64,000 nt of DNA, taken from positions 26,583,649 through 26,647,648 of the forward strand of contig NC_092685.1 in the NCBI RefSeq assembly GCF_964275005.1, given 5' to 3'. Source of the stretch: Diadema setosum (taxonomy: Eukaryota; Echinodermata; Echinoidea; Diadematoida; Diadematidae). Positions 47,345 to 60,395 of this stretch are shown here, one piece after another; the stretch's first letter is position 1, and every line of letters begins with the position of its first letter. Below the pieces are notes generated by a model, which was not told the origin of the DNA, made no database searches, and worked only from the letters and a program-made list of their open reading frames with translations. Both the position numbers and the translations under genes were made by a program.

Positions 47345-47744
47345 GTTACGGACATTACATTTAGAGAAATTTTGGTGATTTTGTGAGCTTATTTCAACAA
47401 CTCAGCATAATCATTCTTAATCCATTCATGGTTTATCATAACCCAGTCATCCTGAAATGTCAACAGTCCTTGTTTTGATCAGTTGCTATAAATCATTTGG
47501 TAGATATTACACAAAACGTTTGCCGTTACGGACATTACATTTTTTGGACACAATTCTTTATCTTCATGTGGATATGTTGAGAAATTTTTGAATCAGAGCA
47601 TTAAGTAAAAGGAATTTCCTTCTGAAATGAGTGCTCTGGTCCTTTTTAAGTTGTAGATTGGTAATGGTGTGCAACACATTCAACTCTACAGGGTCACAAA
47701 TGTAGCATTACGGACATTACATTTCTAGCGTTACGGACATTACA
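47345..47744. repeat. Four spaced copies of GTTACGGACATTACA
   Basis: Copies at 47345, 47525, 47707 (ATTACGG variant) and 47730. The sequence between copies is not itself repeated. The nature of the host element is unknown. Confidence 0.7.
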
Positions 47745-48712
47745 ACTTTGTCCACTTTTTTGAGTCCAAATATTCATACTTTAAGACAGTCCATATCTCA
47801 GACAAGGCTAATATTAGTGTTTTGGGGTTCATTCTTAACCATAAACTACTTTGAAAAAAATGCTGAAGTGTTTCTGAATATATGGAATAATGAGAGTCAA
47901 AGATTGTGTGTTTTTTCAGAAATTATCAAAAATTTTGCCCAAAAATGGATATTTTTTCTAAGAAAAGAATGCCTACAAGCACTTAAATTGTACCAAAATA
48001 CCACTTAAATGAAAGAACTAAACAAATTTTAGCATTTGATACTAACTTTGTCCCTGTAGCTCATATATTTTTTGAAATTATTGCAGATTTATGATTTTTA
48101 GGAAAGGTAATATTTTTTGCCTAATTGCCCATATTGAGCACTCTTCATTGTAGGATACAATCACCAAGTGTGTACAGAAAATGCAATTTAAACTTTTCTG
48201 TTGTTGAAAAGTTCACATTTCCCAACTTCTTGCATACACAAGTTAAGGAAACACTGTTCTCCCCGTCTTCAAAAGGGTTAATTTGTGTGGAAGGATACGA
48301 CAGCACCCCTAAGACATAATCAGGAGATCATTTTATAGTATACTACATGTCTATTGTCTGTTTGGTTGTCGTTATGTGTCTATAAAAAGAACGCAAACGG
48401 TGAGGAAAAGGGAGACCCAAAAGTTAAAAAGGGAAGTCCTGTTGATTAGGCTTTGCTATTTGTAACATGTCAGAATTTTACACTGTACCATTAATCAAAT
48501 GTGTGGGTTTATTTTTTTTTTTTGAATTGCATTATAATATAAATATATCAAATTGGTAAAGGAAGCACTCAATTCAACTTACTTAGCTAACTTTGTAGGC
48601 TGTGTCAATATTGAGAGAATTTAGGTAGGACCTACCCTCTCCCCGCCTGCATTTAAAGAGTTTAGGACCCTAAGTGTACTATAATATTTGAGTCTGCATC
48701 TGAAATCTTATA

Positions 48713-48944
48713 CTGTATACATGTACGTGTACGCTGTTATTTTCGCGTACAGATATTTTTGCCAATGACAAGGCCATAGACATTTCGCGAGATGTTGTTT
48801 TCGCGAATTGACGCCGACGCTTGCGTTAATGCATTACTAACAGGGCGCATGGAGACATTTTCGCCTGTTGTTAAATTCGCGATCCAACTATGATTCGCTA
48901 AATTTGCGAAAATTAAACCCTTGCGAAAATAACAGCTTATACAG
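48713..48944. mobile_element. TA-target MITE with GTTATTTTCGCG subterminal repeats
   Basis: CTGTATAC at the left and TTATACAG at the right, flanked by TA (48711-48712, 48945-48946). GCTGTTATTTTCGCG is mirrored by GCGAAAATAACAGC. 232 bp. Confidence 0.8.
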
Positions 48945-49256
48945 TAATTGTATATCAAATCAACAGTATTACTACAATTACTGTATAACAATAGTAACAA
49001 TATCTTGCATAGTTACTGTCAGAGTAGACATGACAAAGTCATTTAAATATAGGCAATTTGATCCGTTGGAAGAAAGTAAAGAAACAGCCCTGGGTTACAG
49101 ATCCATTCTTCAAGTCGAATAATCAATACACAGCCTTGTTGTAGCGTCTGGTCGGGCCTGCGTATGTACCAGTGTATACAAACAATATGACCTTGGCTTC
49201 TTTATGTACACTACCTTCACCTTTTCACCAAACACTTTCCCATACAAACCCCAAGA

Positions 49257-49282
49257 CCAACTATACACAGCCCAGTCCTGTA
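49257..49282. repeat. Isolated terminus of the foldback element
   Basis: AACTATACACAGCCCAGTC matches the end motif of the 28195-28816 element over 19 bases. No partner end was found nearby. Confidence 0.55.
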
Positions 49283-51785
49283 TAAATACGGTATGTAGCA
49301 ATTCGGCGCGGCGTCTGGTCGGGTTAGTGGTAAGACAGACATATCGCCCATAATTCCACCTCACGAACTTCAAATATGTTTGTGGAAATTATTTTTCAAC
49401 ATATTTCCTTCAGACCTGACGACATTTTTGGACATTTTCATCAACGTTTTTCTTTGTTAAATCTGAACATATGGTAGTGTACAACACTGCCCGATCCTAG
49501 CGAACTGTAAAACATCACAGAATTAAGAAAAAGAGAAACAGACAATCAGATCCTATAAAGACTCGCTATCATCTAGTTTTCATACTTCAGTCACTGCTGA
49601 GCGAGCAGTCACACAACAGAAAGAAGTAAAATAAAAATATTCTCAACATTACCTAGTCTTGTAACCTGCAGAGATGTCATATAAGCCTATTAGTAATTTC
49701 TCCGGTTGGACGCGCCACGACCACCCTCGTTCTTCGCTGGTCAGTGGTCAGCTTACACCCGTTGGTCCTTCTCACGTCCCTAGTCGAGCCGATCGAACTT
49801 GCAAGTGCACTACTTGCTGCTAGTTGTGAAGCGCTGGTGAGCTTTTTAGTGTTATGAAATTTGATGAGTTACGAAAGCACTGAGGGAGACTGGTATAGCT
49901 TTGTGTTCTCCGAGTCACGCCCGGCGTAAAGTTATTTCCCCTCTAAATCGGGTATCTGTCTCAGCACCAGACGTACCAAGTGGGAGCGCACGTGTACACA
50001 ACAACGAAGATTACATAACCATTCGACCATAACAAGCCGCGAATGAAGCGCGGAAAGTGAGCATTGTGGTATTTTGCACGGATAGAATTGTGATGTAAGA
50101 AATTCAAAGGGGGAAAAACTTCTGCAGGAAGCGTGCAATGTGGCAATGACACGGAGAAGCTGAGGTGGTTTCCTGAAAAACAATCATAACATACTAAGTA
50201 ACAAGATATGTAATATAACACATTCACCACACTTAATGTATGTGTGTGCGTGTTTGGAATTGTGTGAATCGAAGTCGATCATTTGGGGGTCTGTGAAACA
50301 TTCTTTTTTTCAGGTAAATGTTTCGTAAATGTTTATCATCCATGGTTTGACCCCCTTATGCTGGACCCAAGTCATATCTACAGCGCAGTTTATCATATTT
50401 CATGCTTCTTTTTACAGTGTTTTCTCTCACTCACAACACGCATTCGGGGCTGTTTCTTATGATAACAATGTCAGATGTCATTTTCTTTTAAGAAACTGTA
50501 TGGATTTTTATTTTTAAACAGGAATGTCGAACATAGCCATGCCAGCTAGCTTATATATACAGTGAGCTCACCTAACCGTCAAAAAGAAGAAGAAGAAAGT
50601 GTTGGGATATAAGTGACATATGGGGTGGAAGGATGGATTATAAACCAACTAGTAGTATACTTAAAGAGGAAATCCACACACACACACACACACAAATAAA
50701 TAAATGTCAGAAGAAAGAGAAAAATATTCCATACAGACCAATACGAAAATGACAAGTAGGCCCATTGGATAAGAAATAAGGAAAATATGACATTTCGAAA
50801 TTTCACATTATTTTCCGAAAACATTTCTTGACCAGTTGACGATGTCTTGCTCTCACAAGTTCTTATTCATTTCATAATTACAAATGACAAAAATCACATA
50901 TTTCAGCTGTAGAAGTATAAAACTTGCCTTAAGACCACTCAGAATAAGAGAGAACAAATGTTAACTCTGATTTATTTGGTATGAGAACATGATTTTACTT
51001 TTATTAGCTAAAAAAAAGTTTTAAAAATCCCGCATTTTCATAACATACATGAAAAATTGTGTGAGTATGACATAATCAACTCGCTCATTTGAATATTAAA
51101 AGACTGGTTGAGAAATGTTTCGAAAAAATGTGAAAATTCAAAATATCATAAATTCCTTTTTTTTCTTATCCGATTTTTGTCATTTTTGTATCATTCTGTA
51201 AGTGAATATTTTTCTCTCATTTTTTTTGAAGTTCATTCATTTTGTTGGATTGATTTTCTTTTTTAAAATACACCAGAAACAGAGTGTTTCATCAAGGAGG
51301 TGTCAGAGAAGGAGTGGAATCTCTTCGCAATTTGTGCAAATTATGCGTAGGTTCTAAGGAATGACAATTGAATATTGGTATTTTACTATATTATTCTCTG
51401 GCTTCAATGTTCCATGCTCCAAGCTGCTCTTACATTATACAAAGTTTGGATATGGAGACCAAAATGATATGTTCTTGATTTAAACAATTTTAAGCTTTAT
51501 GTCTGTTGTTGTTGTTGTGTAGATGTATCCGCCCTACCACCCTAGTTACATCCTGACCTCATACGAAATTTGAATGATTGTATAAGAAGATACAATCATA
51601 TAAAGGAAATTTCAATTAAAATAAAAATGCACACATTCCTGTATACTGATACTGAGATAATTTTGACAGCTAGGCAATAAGTCTCCGGCATTGGTCTTCG
51701 ATGGATAGAATAGGTGAATCACCGATAGGCCTATATTCCTTAATACCTTATCCTTTTGTAAACAACATGACTGCATTTATGATGC

Positions 51786-51811
51786 GTGTGTGTGTGTGTG
51801 TGTGTGTGTGT
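51786..51811. repeat. TG microsatellite
   Basis: Uninterrupted GT/TG array of about 26 bases; a short GA run follows at 51857. Confidence 0.95.
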
Positions 51812-52550
51812 GATCCGATGAAATTATACGAAAATCGCATTGGAGTATAATGATAGAAAGAGAGAGAGAGAGAGGAGAGAGGGAGGCAATTAGGTGAATA
51901 GTATTGAAATTGCCATTTTTAAAATACAGGACTAGTTTATGGATGCGATGTTTAAAGATAAGATGAAGAGTGTTTGTAAAACAAACACGTTTTGAAAAAT
52001 ATGAAGGCAGTTAAATGTCAGGGATTGTTATTCACTGAAAAAAAAATATCTTTGGTATTTCCTACGAGATTTCAATCGATCGTTCTTTTTTTTTATTTAT
52101 ATGTTTTATTTCGAAATCACATGAAATCACAATATTTACAAACATATAATCATCAATCGGCAAACACGAGAAAAAGAAAAAAAGCCTGAAGAAAAAAAAA
52201 AAAGTGACAAGAGCAATTCAGAGGTAATACAAAAAGAGAACCACCATGATTCATCAATAAGTAGTAAGGCAAAGCTTCCTCAAAGACCCCCGTCTCATAG
52301 CACACCCAGGGAGAGTGGCCCCCCCCCCCCCCCAGTTGGGTCCCCAGGTCTGAAAGAGGACCATACCCTCTTACTCAACGACAAAAGTCACACCTTATCC
52401 TACACAATCAAAATTTACTCATCTAAACATCCCTCAAAACTACACATTCTTAACTCATCTCGAGACAGCTTTAGCATCATAATTCAAACCACTACATAAA
52501 GCCTAAATCAGACCTGGAGATCCCTGACAGGAAAAGATTACATCATAGGC

Positions 52551-52557
<7 letters not shown>

Positions 52558-52588
<31 letters not shown>
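52558..52588. repeat. A-tract of about 31 bases
   Basis: Homopolymer A run. Length may be unreliable in an assembly. Similar runs: 31682-31706 (A), 60362-60392 (T), 11396-11414 (C). Confidence 0.9.
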
Positions 52589-52592
<4 letters not shown>

Positions 52593-53464
52593 GCCAAAAA
52601 AATTCCAAGACCATTGAGCGAATAATTCATATCCAAGGCGCGATTTCTTAATTTGTTTTGTATAAATATGTTTGTGTGTGTATATTTTTTTTATTGATCC
52701 AGTGTCAGTTTCAGTTCTGTTTTCATTTACAAACAATATCAAGACCAGTCAAGACCTTCATATAATTAAATTATGTGTGTCACTGAGACAAACATATAAT
52801 GAAGCGTGACCTGAATTGGTATCTTCCTTGTTGAGAATATCTATTTGCAAACAAGACATTGATCAGGAGCATTTCTGAGCATCAATACTGCATCCCGACC
52901 CGACTCTTTTCATCCATATACCTTTCCTGTGTCATTTATAAAATATATATTTTCCCTCACCACCTACGCTCGCGATACTAGTACAGTGTACAACCAGGGA
53001 GGTGCAAGACAAAACCGATACCAAGACATACGTATTAACTATCACATTATGCAATTTTGATCTGTCTTTCTGCCACTGCGAGCACAGCCATACCGTGAGG
53101 ATATGTCACAGAACTCTGTGGGATATGTCATTGAAAATATGAGCGGTGCGGTACTATTCGAGCGAGTGGAGCAGCGCCCGCTGTCGGCCTAGTTTCGGAT
53201 ACGTACGGAACCTTATCGTGATCGTGAAGCCATCGACCAAAGAGTAGGCCTAACATTAACAGTCACCACTAAACAGCTTCTATACTCTTTGCCATCGACA
53301 AATTTGCACTTTGAACACGTGAAGCGCTGGGTCTGGGTGTCAAATACCTCCTAGAGAGCAGGGAGGTGATCACCTCCCTGGAGAGAGGTATCCAAATGTG
53401 CCTTGAGTGCTAACAAAGTCAGAGGCTGAAAGTTTTGCCGTACCCACTTTGACCGCGTCTAGAT

Positions 53465-56400
53465 ATGGCTAGAATTATTGACGGGAAACGAATCGCCAAG
53501 TAAGTTGCTAAATTTGCTTTTAAATATATTAGTTTAGGTTCCTACTGCTGACTGAAATGTCATCCACTCTATGTATTTCTATTGTTTATTTGTTCGGTTA
53601 TAACGAAATTCCGATATAACGAAAGAAAACTGGGAAAAGAGGACTTCGTTATAACGGGAGCCCACTGGGCATCCCGGCACTGACTGTATGTATCGTGACT
53701 AGCCCGACCAGACGCTGTTACTGTGTTCCTCCTGTTACTGTATTGACCGATTCTGTGACGCGCTATGTGTATTTTTGGCATGGGCGCAGCCATAGTGGGT
53801 GTATCAGCCGACCCCCCCTCCGCACTCCCCCACCCCTCTCCCTACACTAGCACGCGCGCAGAATGAAAAACTGCTTTAGCCAATTGGCGTCTCGTACTGA
53901 GTGCACGAATGCTTGCTTAGTGCGCGAACCTTTGTTACAAGTGCGTGTAAACATGTTGCCCGGGGGTGGGGGAGAGCAGGGGGGGGGTCGGCTGATACAC
54001 CCACTATGGCTGCGCCCTGTGCCGTAAAATGTCTGCTGCCCTCAACGAACCCGAATCGGTCAATAGTAGCCTTACTACATATCGACCACCCTTATTGAAA
54101 CCGACCGCGTATAATTCGCGCACTGACCACTTAGTACGCACTTTTCTGCGCGCAAAGCACATAAAAATGGATTGGCTTTGAATGTAGATTAGGATGGTGT
54201 GGGAAAACGCGATAATTCACTGTTCATTAATGGTTTTAATCAAGGAAAAAATTTCGAATGAATATTTTCACCGAATCGTAATGACAGCACAATGTAATGA
54301 CAGGTTAGTCCTGTACAAAACAATTGTGAGCTAACGTGACTGTTTAGTGTTAGAGGGATGGTATGGTATTGGTGGAGATGAGAATTGGGCTTTTTACTTT
54401 TTGTGAGATATCACGAAACCACAAATGATTATAGTAGGGTAACTAACATCCCCAGTATTCTGTCACTTCAGTTTTTTTGCAATATTTTTCAAACTAACCC
54501 GTTGAGGACGGTTTGATTTTGCTACAACACACATTTCCCATAGACATCTGCCCGAGTATACTCGGGACTCGTCCTCAACGGCTAAAATAATACATACATA
54601 CATCATATCTACAGCAATATGTAGGCCTATGTGAAATATATCAAATTTCTTTAATCTCAACTTTTATTTTGTTAAATATCTCACAGAATTGCACAAAATC
54701 CCAAAATATTTCACCTTGAAAATCCCCCAGAATACGGTCACCGCAACCAGTATTCGGTCACGCGATGTGCGCGTTCAAAGTCAATGCACGTTCACGCTGG
54801 GATCACAGCAGCTGAAAAATGCGCCGTGCACTACCTTGTTGGCGCAATATTGCATCGGGGATGTGGCGGCACCCGTAGGTGACCGAATACTGGGGAATCG
54901 GCACTTGCATTCAACCCTTGTACATTGAGTCACTGCATCGGCACGTACGGAAATTTTGTTTTACTTTTGCATTTTTGAGGATACCATCACACTCCGAGCT
55001 TGCGATAAGCAAAAAATCCCGCTAGCGAACGGCTATTTCTCGATTTTTAGCGCTTTTTCGGCGACCCGTATTCTTAAAACTGGACTTAATTCGCGCACAC
55101 GCTTTGCAAAAGTCGCGCCAATTCTGCACTTTTGACGGTGAAATTTGGGATTTTGGATGGATTTTTGGAGGGGGTTAAGGGAGTTTCCTGTTGTGAATGA
55201 GTGTGCAAGTATGTGAATTGATGTGATTTGCGTGTGTTGTGACAGTTGAACTTACTGGCTGGTGACAAGTGATAAGTGATCGAATACTGGTACCCTTACC
55301 CTACAGGCCTTACCATATACCATTCTTTTAAAGAGGAATTCAAAGTTTATTCAAATTTAGGTGAAAATTGGCTTTATTTGAAATGGCTGACACATCCAAA
55401 AACGAAGTAAAAACAGATTGCTCGTAATAAAAAGTGGGTCCCATGTGCGCCATACCGTATGCCATCTGGCAATCTTCCAGTCCATGCCGTAAATGTGATA
55501 ACTGATATTATCACAAAAAAATCGCACAGTGTGAAAATTATTTTGTAAATACGATGATGGCATGTGAAGCTCGCCACATCAATCTCAGCTCATATTAACA
55601 TCTTTCTGCTTCATTCATCCGCTACTGGCGCAAACAACCCTATGCAGGCAAGGCGTGTACGTGTGTGTGTGTGTGTGTATATACATGTGGTGGCTGCCTA
55701 CATATTGGTACAGGGCCTACATGTACAATGTATGTACCTTGCCCCTGGATGGTGACTCTATGCAACAGATGGATCAGGGAGTATCTATAAGATTTTTGTG
55801 GATCCATTTTTTTTTTTTCATTATGTCAAAGAATAAATGTCGCCAAGGACAGTGGACATGCCCTCTGCATGTAGGTTACTGTAAAACGAGGAATGTTCGC
55901 AAATTGAAAATGTGCGCGAAAGTTCTTGTTTACACTGTATGCATTGAATGCCAGTGGCAGTTCGCGAAAATTTAATGCCGCAAAAAAGGCTGTTCGCTCC
56001 AATTCGCGAAAAATTCATGCGGCGAATACAGGGCTGCCAACACTGGAAACTAGTTGAGAGTGAGACTCCCATAGGCCAATGCTATAATTTAGGAGTCAAA
56101 ATGAGTGAGATCAATAGAAATGCACGCAAATGAAATCAAGTTTTAGCGTGAGAAAGGACAAAAATGCGCAAGTCTCACGCTCAATGCGTGAGAGTTGGCA
56201 GCCCTGCGAATATATCATGTTTTACAGTAATTAGTGATCACCTGACTTGAAATATGATACAGGGGCAGCAGAGCATTTTTCAGATTGGGGAGGGGGGGGG
56301 GGGGGGTAAGGTCAAGGAGGTCCTTGGTAAGGTTAATAAAATCCAGAAAATGCACCATAAAACAGATACGTTGGTCATCTGGGAAAAGTACTGTAGATCT

Positions 56401-59400
56401 ACTCTACTTTGAAGGGGGAGGGCGATGATTAGCAAAACATGATTTTAGAATCATATTTTGTTATTATGAAGAAATGTATGATGATGATTACTGATATCAT
56501 TTCATTTCATTTAAATCATTTGCTGTAATGAAGAGGAGAAAAGTAAAGACATGTGCTGCACAACATTACATAACAGTGGCCAGTAGCCTTCTATGTGTTT
56601 GCTCCAAATTGTTAGGGGAGTTTGTATAACCACTCCCTTAGAACATAAAACGTATCAATGAAATAAATACGCAGCAAAAGGAGAGAGAGAGAGTGTGTGT
56701 GTGTGTGTGTGTGTGCGTGTGTTTTTAGAATACACAAAACAGACAGAGAGGCAGTCCTACACACATGCACACAGTAAAAAATAAGTGTGATATGTCTACC
56801 TGTAATTGTTTTGCAAACATGTCATTTATGTATGAGGTGTCACTTTCTGCCCAAAGGAAACTTCAAAAGTTTTGAGGGTGGTGCCAGGAGAACTAAGGTG
56901 TTTGAATTCTGCGCATAATTTGCCTTTGTGATATCACATCAGTATGTGTACGTATGTATTTATTACAAAATGATCTTGCGTGTTTGTGAGATGCAAACTA
57001 TCCTTTCCCTCTCATTCCATGCTCTCTTTTCATTCCACTTTAGGGAGATCCGTCAGGAGCTCCAGGAGGAGGTTGCTATGCTGAAGGAGAGACATCCAGG
57101 TTTCATGCCAGGACTTGCCATTGTCCAGGTACGTAAAACAACTAACAAGCAAACAAACCAAATAAAGTCAAATGTGCATAAAATACCTAGTGATGGTAGG
57201 AATAGTGTTGCTCTTCAAGTGTTCAGTTTTAAGATTTATGTTGTGCAGATGGCATCTTCTGTTGGTACAGCATATTGTCCAAATCTGGATGACAATGCCC
57301 CCACACCTGTATGATTAATTAGAAAACTGGCAGTGTTTATCATGCATGTACTTCTCTTCAGTACCTTTGTTGATTCATTTCTCATTCAAATTTGTTGAAT
57401 TGAGCTTATGGTTTATGTTTGACCAGTTACCACATCTGTTGAATATCTGGTTGAATGTTTCGTCATGGCCATAACTTGAGTCTTATGACGTTTTCAGGAT
57501 TTTAGTCTTCAGGTACTTGATATCGTCTTTGACAACCACCTGTGATGTTCCGTCCCCAAAAGACATTCAGTAGAAGGGAAGCTTCTTTAATTTTGTGTGT
57601 ATACTGTATGTATGCTTCATTACCAACTGTATCACTAATTCTATGATTTAGATTGGTGACAGATGCGATTCGAATCGCTACATCAAGTTCCAGCTGGCAG
57701 CAGCAGCAGAGGTAAGAGGGTCGAGATTTTTTTACCCTTTAAAAATCAATCTGATTACAAATTTCATGATCTTTGGGAGTTTCCATTGTGATTGTCATAA
57801 TGCAGCAGTTTCCTATTATGGATTTCACAGTCTGGGGGAGTTTTGATGTGTTGGTCGGGAGAAATGAAACTTTGCACCTGTATTCACATACTGTAGGATT
57901 TGAAGCACTTGCCAGGATGCTAATTAGAAATGCATATAATCCAGGAAAATATTGCATTGGCAAGAAATACGCATCCTTATGATCAGAAGCAATATCTTTT
58001 TGATACCCATGCAAAACTAAAAAGAAGAAGAAGAAGATAAAAAGGAAACAGTGTTGTTCTGTTGTTTCAGCTTGAGCCAATTTACTTCAAAGAAAGCAAT
58101 CAATCACTGTTGGCTATTTTCTGCTGAACAAATTATAGAGAAACTAGATTTGACTGGCTTTATGTTTTTGCTCTTGCACAGATTGGGATAGTTGCCGTGC
58201 ACTACAAACTTCCCAGCTCCAGCTCTCTGGCTGAGGTAAGCTACTCCTGCATAGCAAATGATTTCTCTGTGAAACATGTCTTCCAATGAAATGCTTCACT
58301 ATATATAGCTTTCAGCCAGAAATGGTTACACTCACATCCAAAAACTTCATTCATGATCATCATCTGCTGAAATGTTATTCGTTTTTTGCCTGTAAGAGCA
58401 ATTGCACATAGTTGTGACAAGTAAGAAATTCAGATGAATTTGTTTCATGTTTTTGTGTGTGTTGTGCTAGACAGCAGTGCTGAAGTGTTCTGTGCCATCA
58501 TGTCCAAAATGCTCCTGTCCACGAAATAAAAGCAGGTCCCTTCATACCTTGGAATTATCCTTTGATACAGGTGGTCCACAAGATCAATGACCTCAACGAG
58601 GACCCCCGAATCCACGGCATCTTGGTCCAGATGCCTACCGAGTCGGACGAGCCAATGGACCAGGATGCCCTGCTCAATGCTGTGTCTCCCGAAAAGGATG
58701 TTGATGGGTGAGCTGCCATTGCTTGCTTGGGAAGGGATGGTTATCTGTAACTCCTGCTTAACAGAAGCATGTGGTTACCTTTAATATCTGTCTTTCCCTT
58801 ACATATTATCTGCAGCCCCGAAAGCATACATAGAATGTTTATGTTGCTAATTGAGAGAGAAAAAAAAAAGGAACGAAAGTGTTTTATCCGGAATTAATGT
58901 AGAACATTGTGTGCCCTCTCTTTATTGCTTTACTAGCTATTGTCATATAAAATTTGAATGCATTTAAATAAAATGGCATTCTTTTGAATCTGTAAAGACC
59001 GTGTCACACCTTTGCGGGGAAGCTCTGCGGGCTTATTGCGAGTGCAAATTTTCCACCACGAAGGAGAATTTTCTGGGGGGACAAGAATGTTTGTGAGTTT
59101 CGCACTTGTGTCTTACCTGCTAGACGCGTGCTACTTACCTTCTACTTGCGTGTATTTCGTGTGACCTGCGTCAGAGCTTTGAAACCGATCCGTTTTCCGT
59201 TACGAGCGACTTAAAGGTACTGAGAAGTACCTGCTTCGGAGTTGCCTGCGATGTGCTGCCGGTAAGGGTCTCCTACTGGTGTTCTGCGGTGTACCTCTGT
59301 TACCAAACCCCAACAACTCACTCGTAACAAATTTTGAGCATGCTCAAGGCCTTGTCATACCATATCTGTGGAAGTTTTGCAGCTTGACTTGCAGGGAAAC

Positions 59401-60360
59401 AAATTTGCTACCCGGAGCTCTCCGCAGTTGGTCCGCACCTGACAGTACCTAGCGCGTATCTCGCCTGTAGTTGCCAGGTGCGCACGCAAGTCCAATCTAA
59501 CCACAACCAAGTTTTGAGCATGACCAAATCTTTTTCTGGATGAGTCGCGGGGATGCCCGGAGAGGTCCACGCAGAACGCCAGTAGGAGGCCCTTAGCGGC
59601 AGCACTTTACAGTCAACTCCCACGCAGGTACTTCGCAGTCCCGGTATGCAGCCAAGATAATGAAATTCCGTGAGACATTTGCCATTCCTTCAGAGGAATT
59701 CCTTCACTTAGTTGTCAGCCGCCACGCGACTGGTACACAGGTCACACAGTATACCCACAAGTAGAATTTAAGTAGAACGCGTCCAGCAATTCCTTGTCCA
59801 CCCTCAGAAATTGTCGCGTATGCGCTGGAAAATTCCTACACGCAACAAGCCCACGTAGCTTGCCCGGAATGGTGTGACAGGACCTAAACATAGTTGCGGG
59901 TAAAAAGATTTGCGTGTGCACCTCCGGGTGACTACGTGTGAGATACGTGCTAGGTACTGTCATGTGTGGCTCATCTGCGGGGACCTCCGGGTAGTAAAAA
60001 TTGTTCTTTGTAAGTCGCACGCAAGGCTTGCCCGGAAAGGTGTGACACGGCCTTTAGTAATGTGATAGTAATGGCACAGTGGTAGATTTAGAGATCTTGC
60101 ATCTGTGACCATTATGCAAGAATGTATAGTTACTATGATGCACTAGCATTTATCACCTGAGCTGAGCAGATATGAACACAGTGAAATTTTGGTTTAAATG
60201 TATGCTGTAAGTGCCACTTTGTGCATGACTCTCGCCAGACTGACCGACCATAATGCAGGGAAGTTGGCCCGCGGTGAACTGGGACAGTGTTTCTTGCCGT
60301 GTACTCCACGTGGATGTATGGAGCTCTTGAAGAGATCGGGTAAGTTAGAAGCTACCGTTT

Positions 60361-60395
<35 letters not shown>

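Larger units (their letters stand above)
46653..53464. other. Divergent intergenic region, CRTAC1 to MTHFD1
   Basis: No coding exon recognised. It should contain both promoters; non-coding first exons cannot be excluded. It holds a TA microsatellite, the GTTACGGACATTACA motif cluster, a TA-target MITE at 48713, a fragment of the FIBP-intron foldback terminus at 49257, and TG, GA, AC and A runs. Confidence 0.65.
54354..55460. mobile_element. TTAA-family MITE, copy 2, interrupted and 3'-truncated
   Basis: The left part (54354-54434: AGGGATGGTATGGTATTGG, AATTGGGCTTTT) and the right part (from 55304: AGAGGAATTCAAAGTTTAT, GTAATAAAAAGTGGG) align with 35993-36385 and 60497-60877. The outer left flank is TTAG. 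An 865-bp element separates the two parts, and the terminal half of the right arm is missing. Confidence 0.75.
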
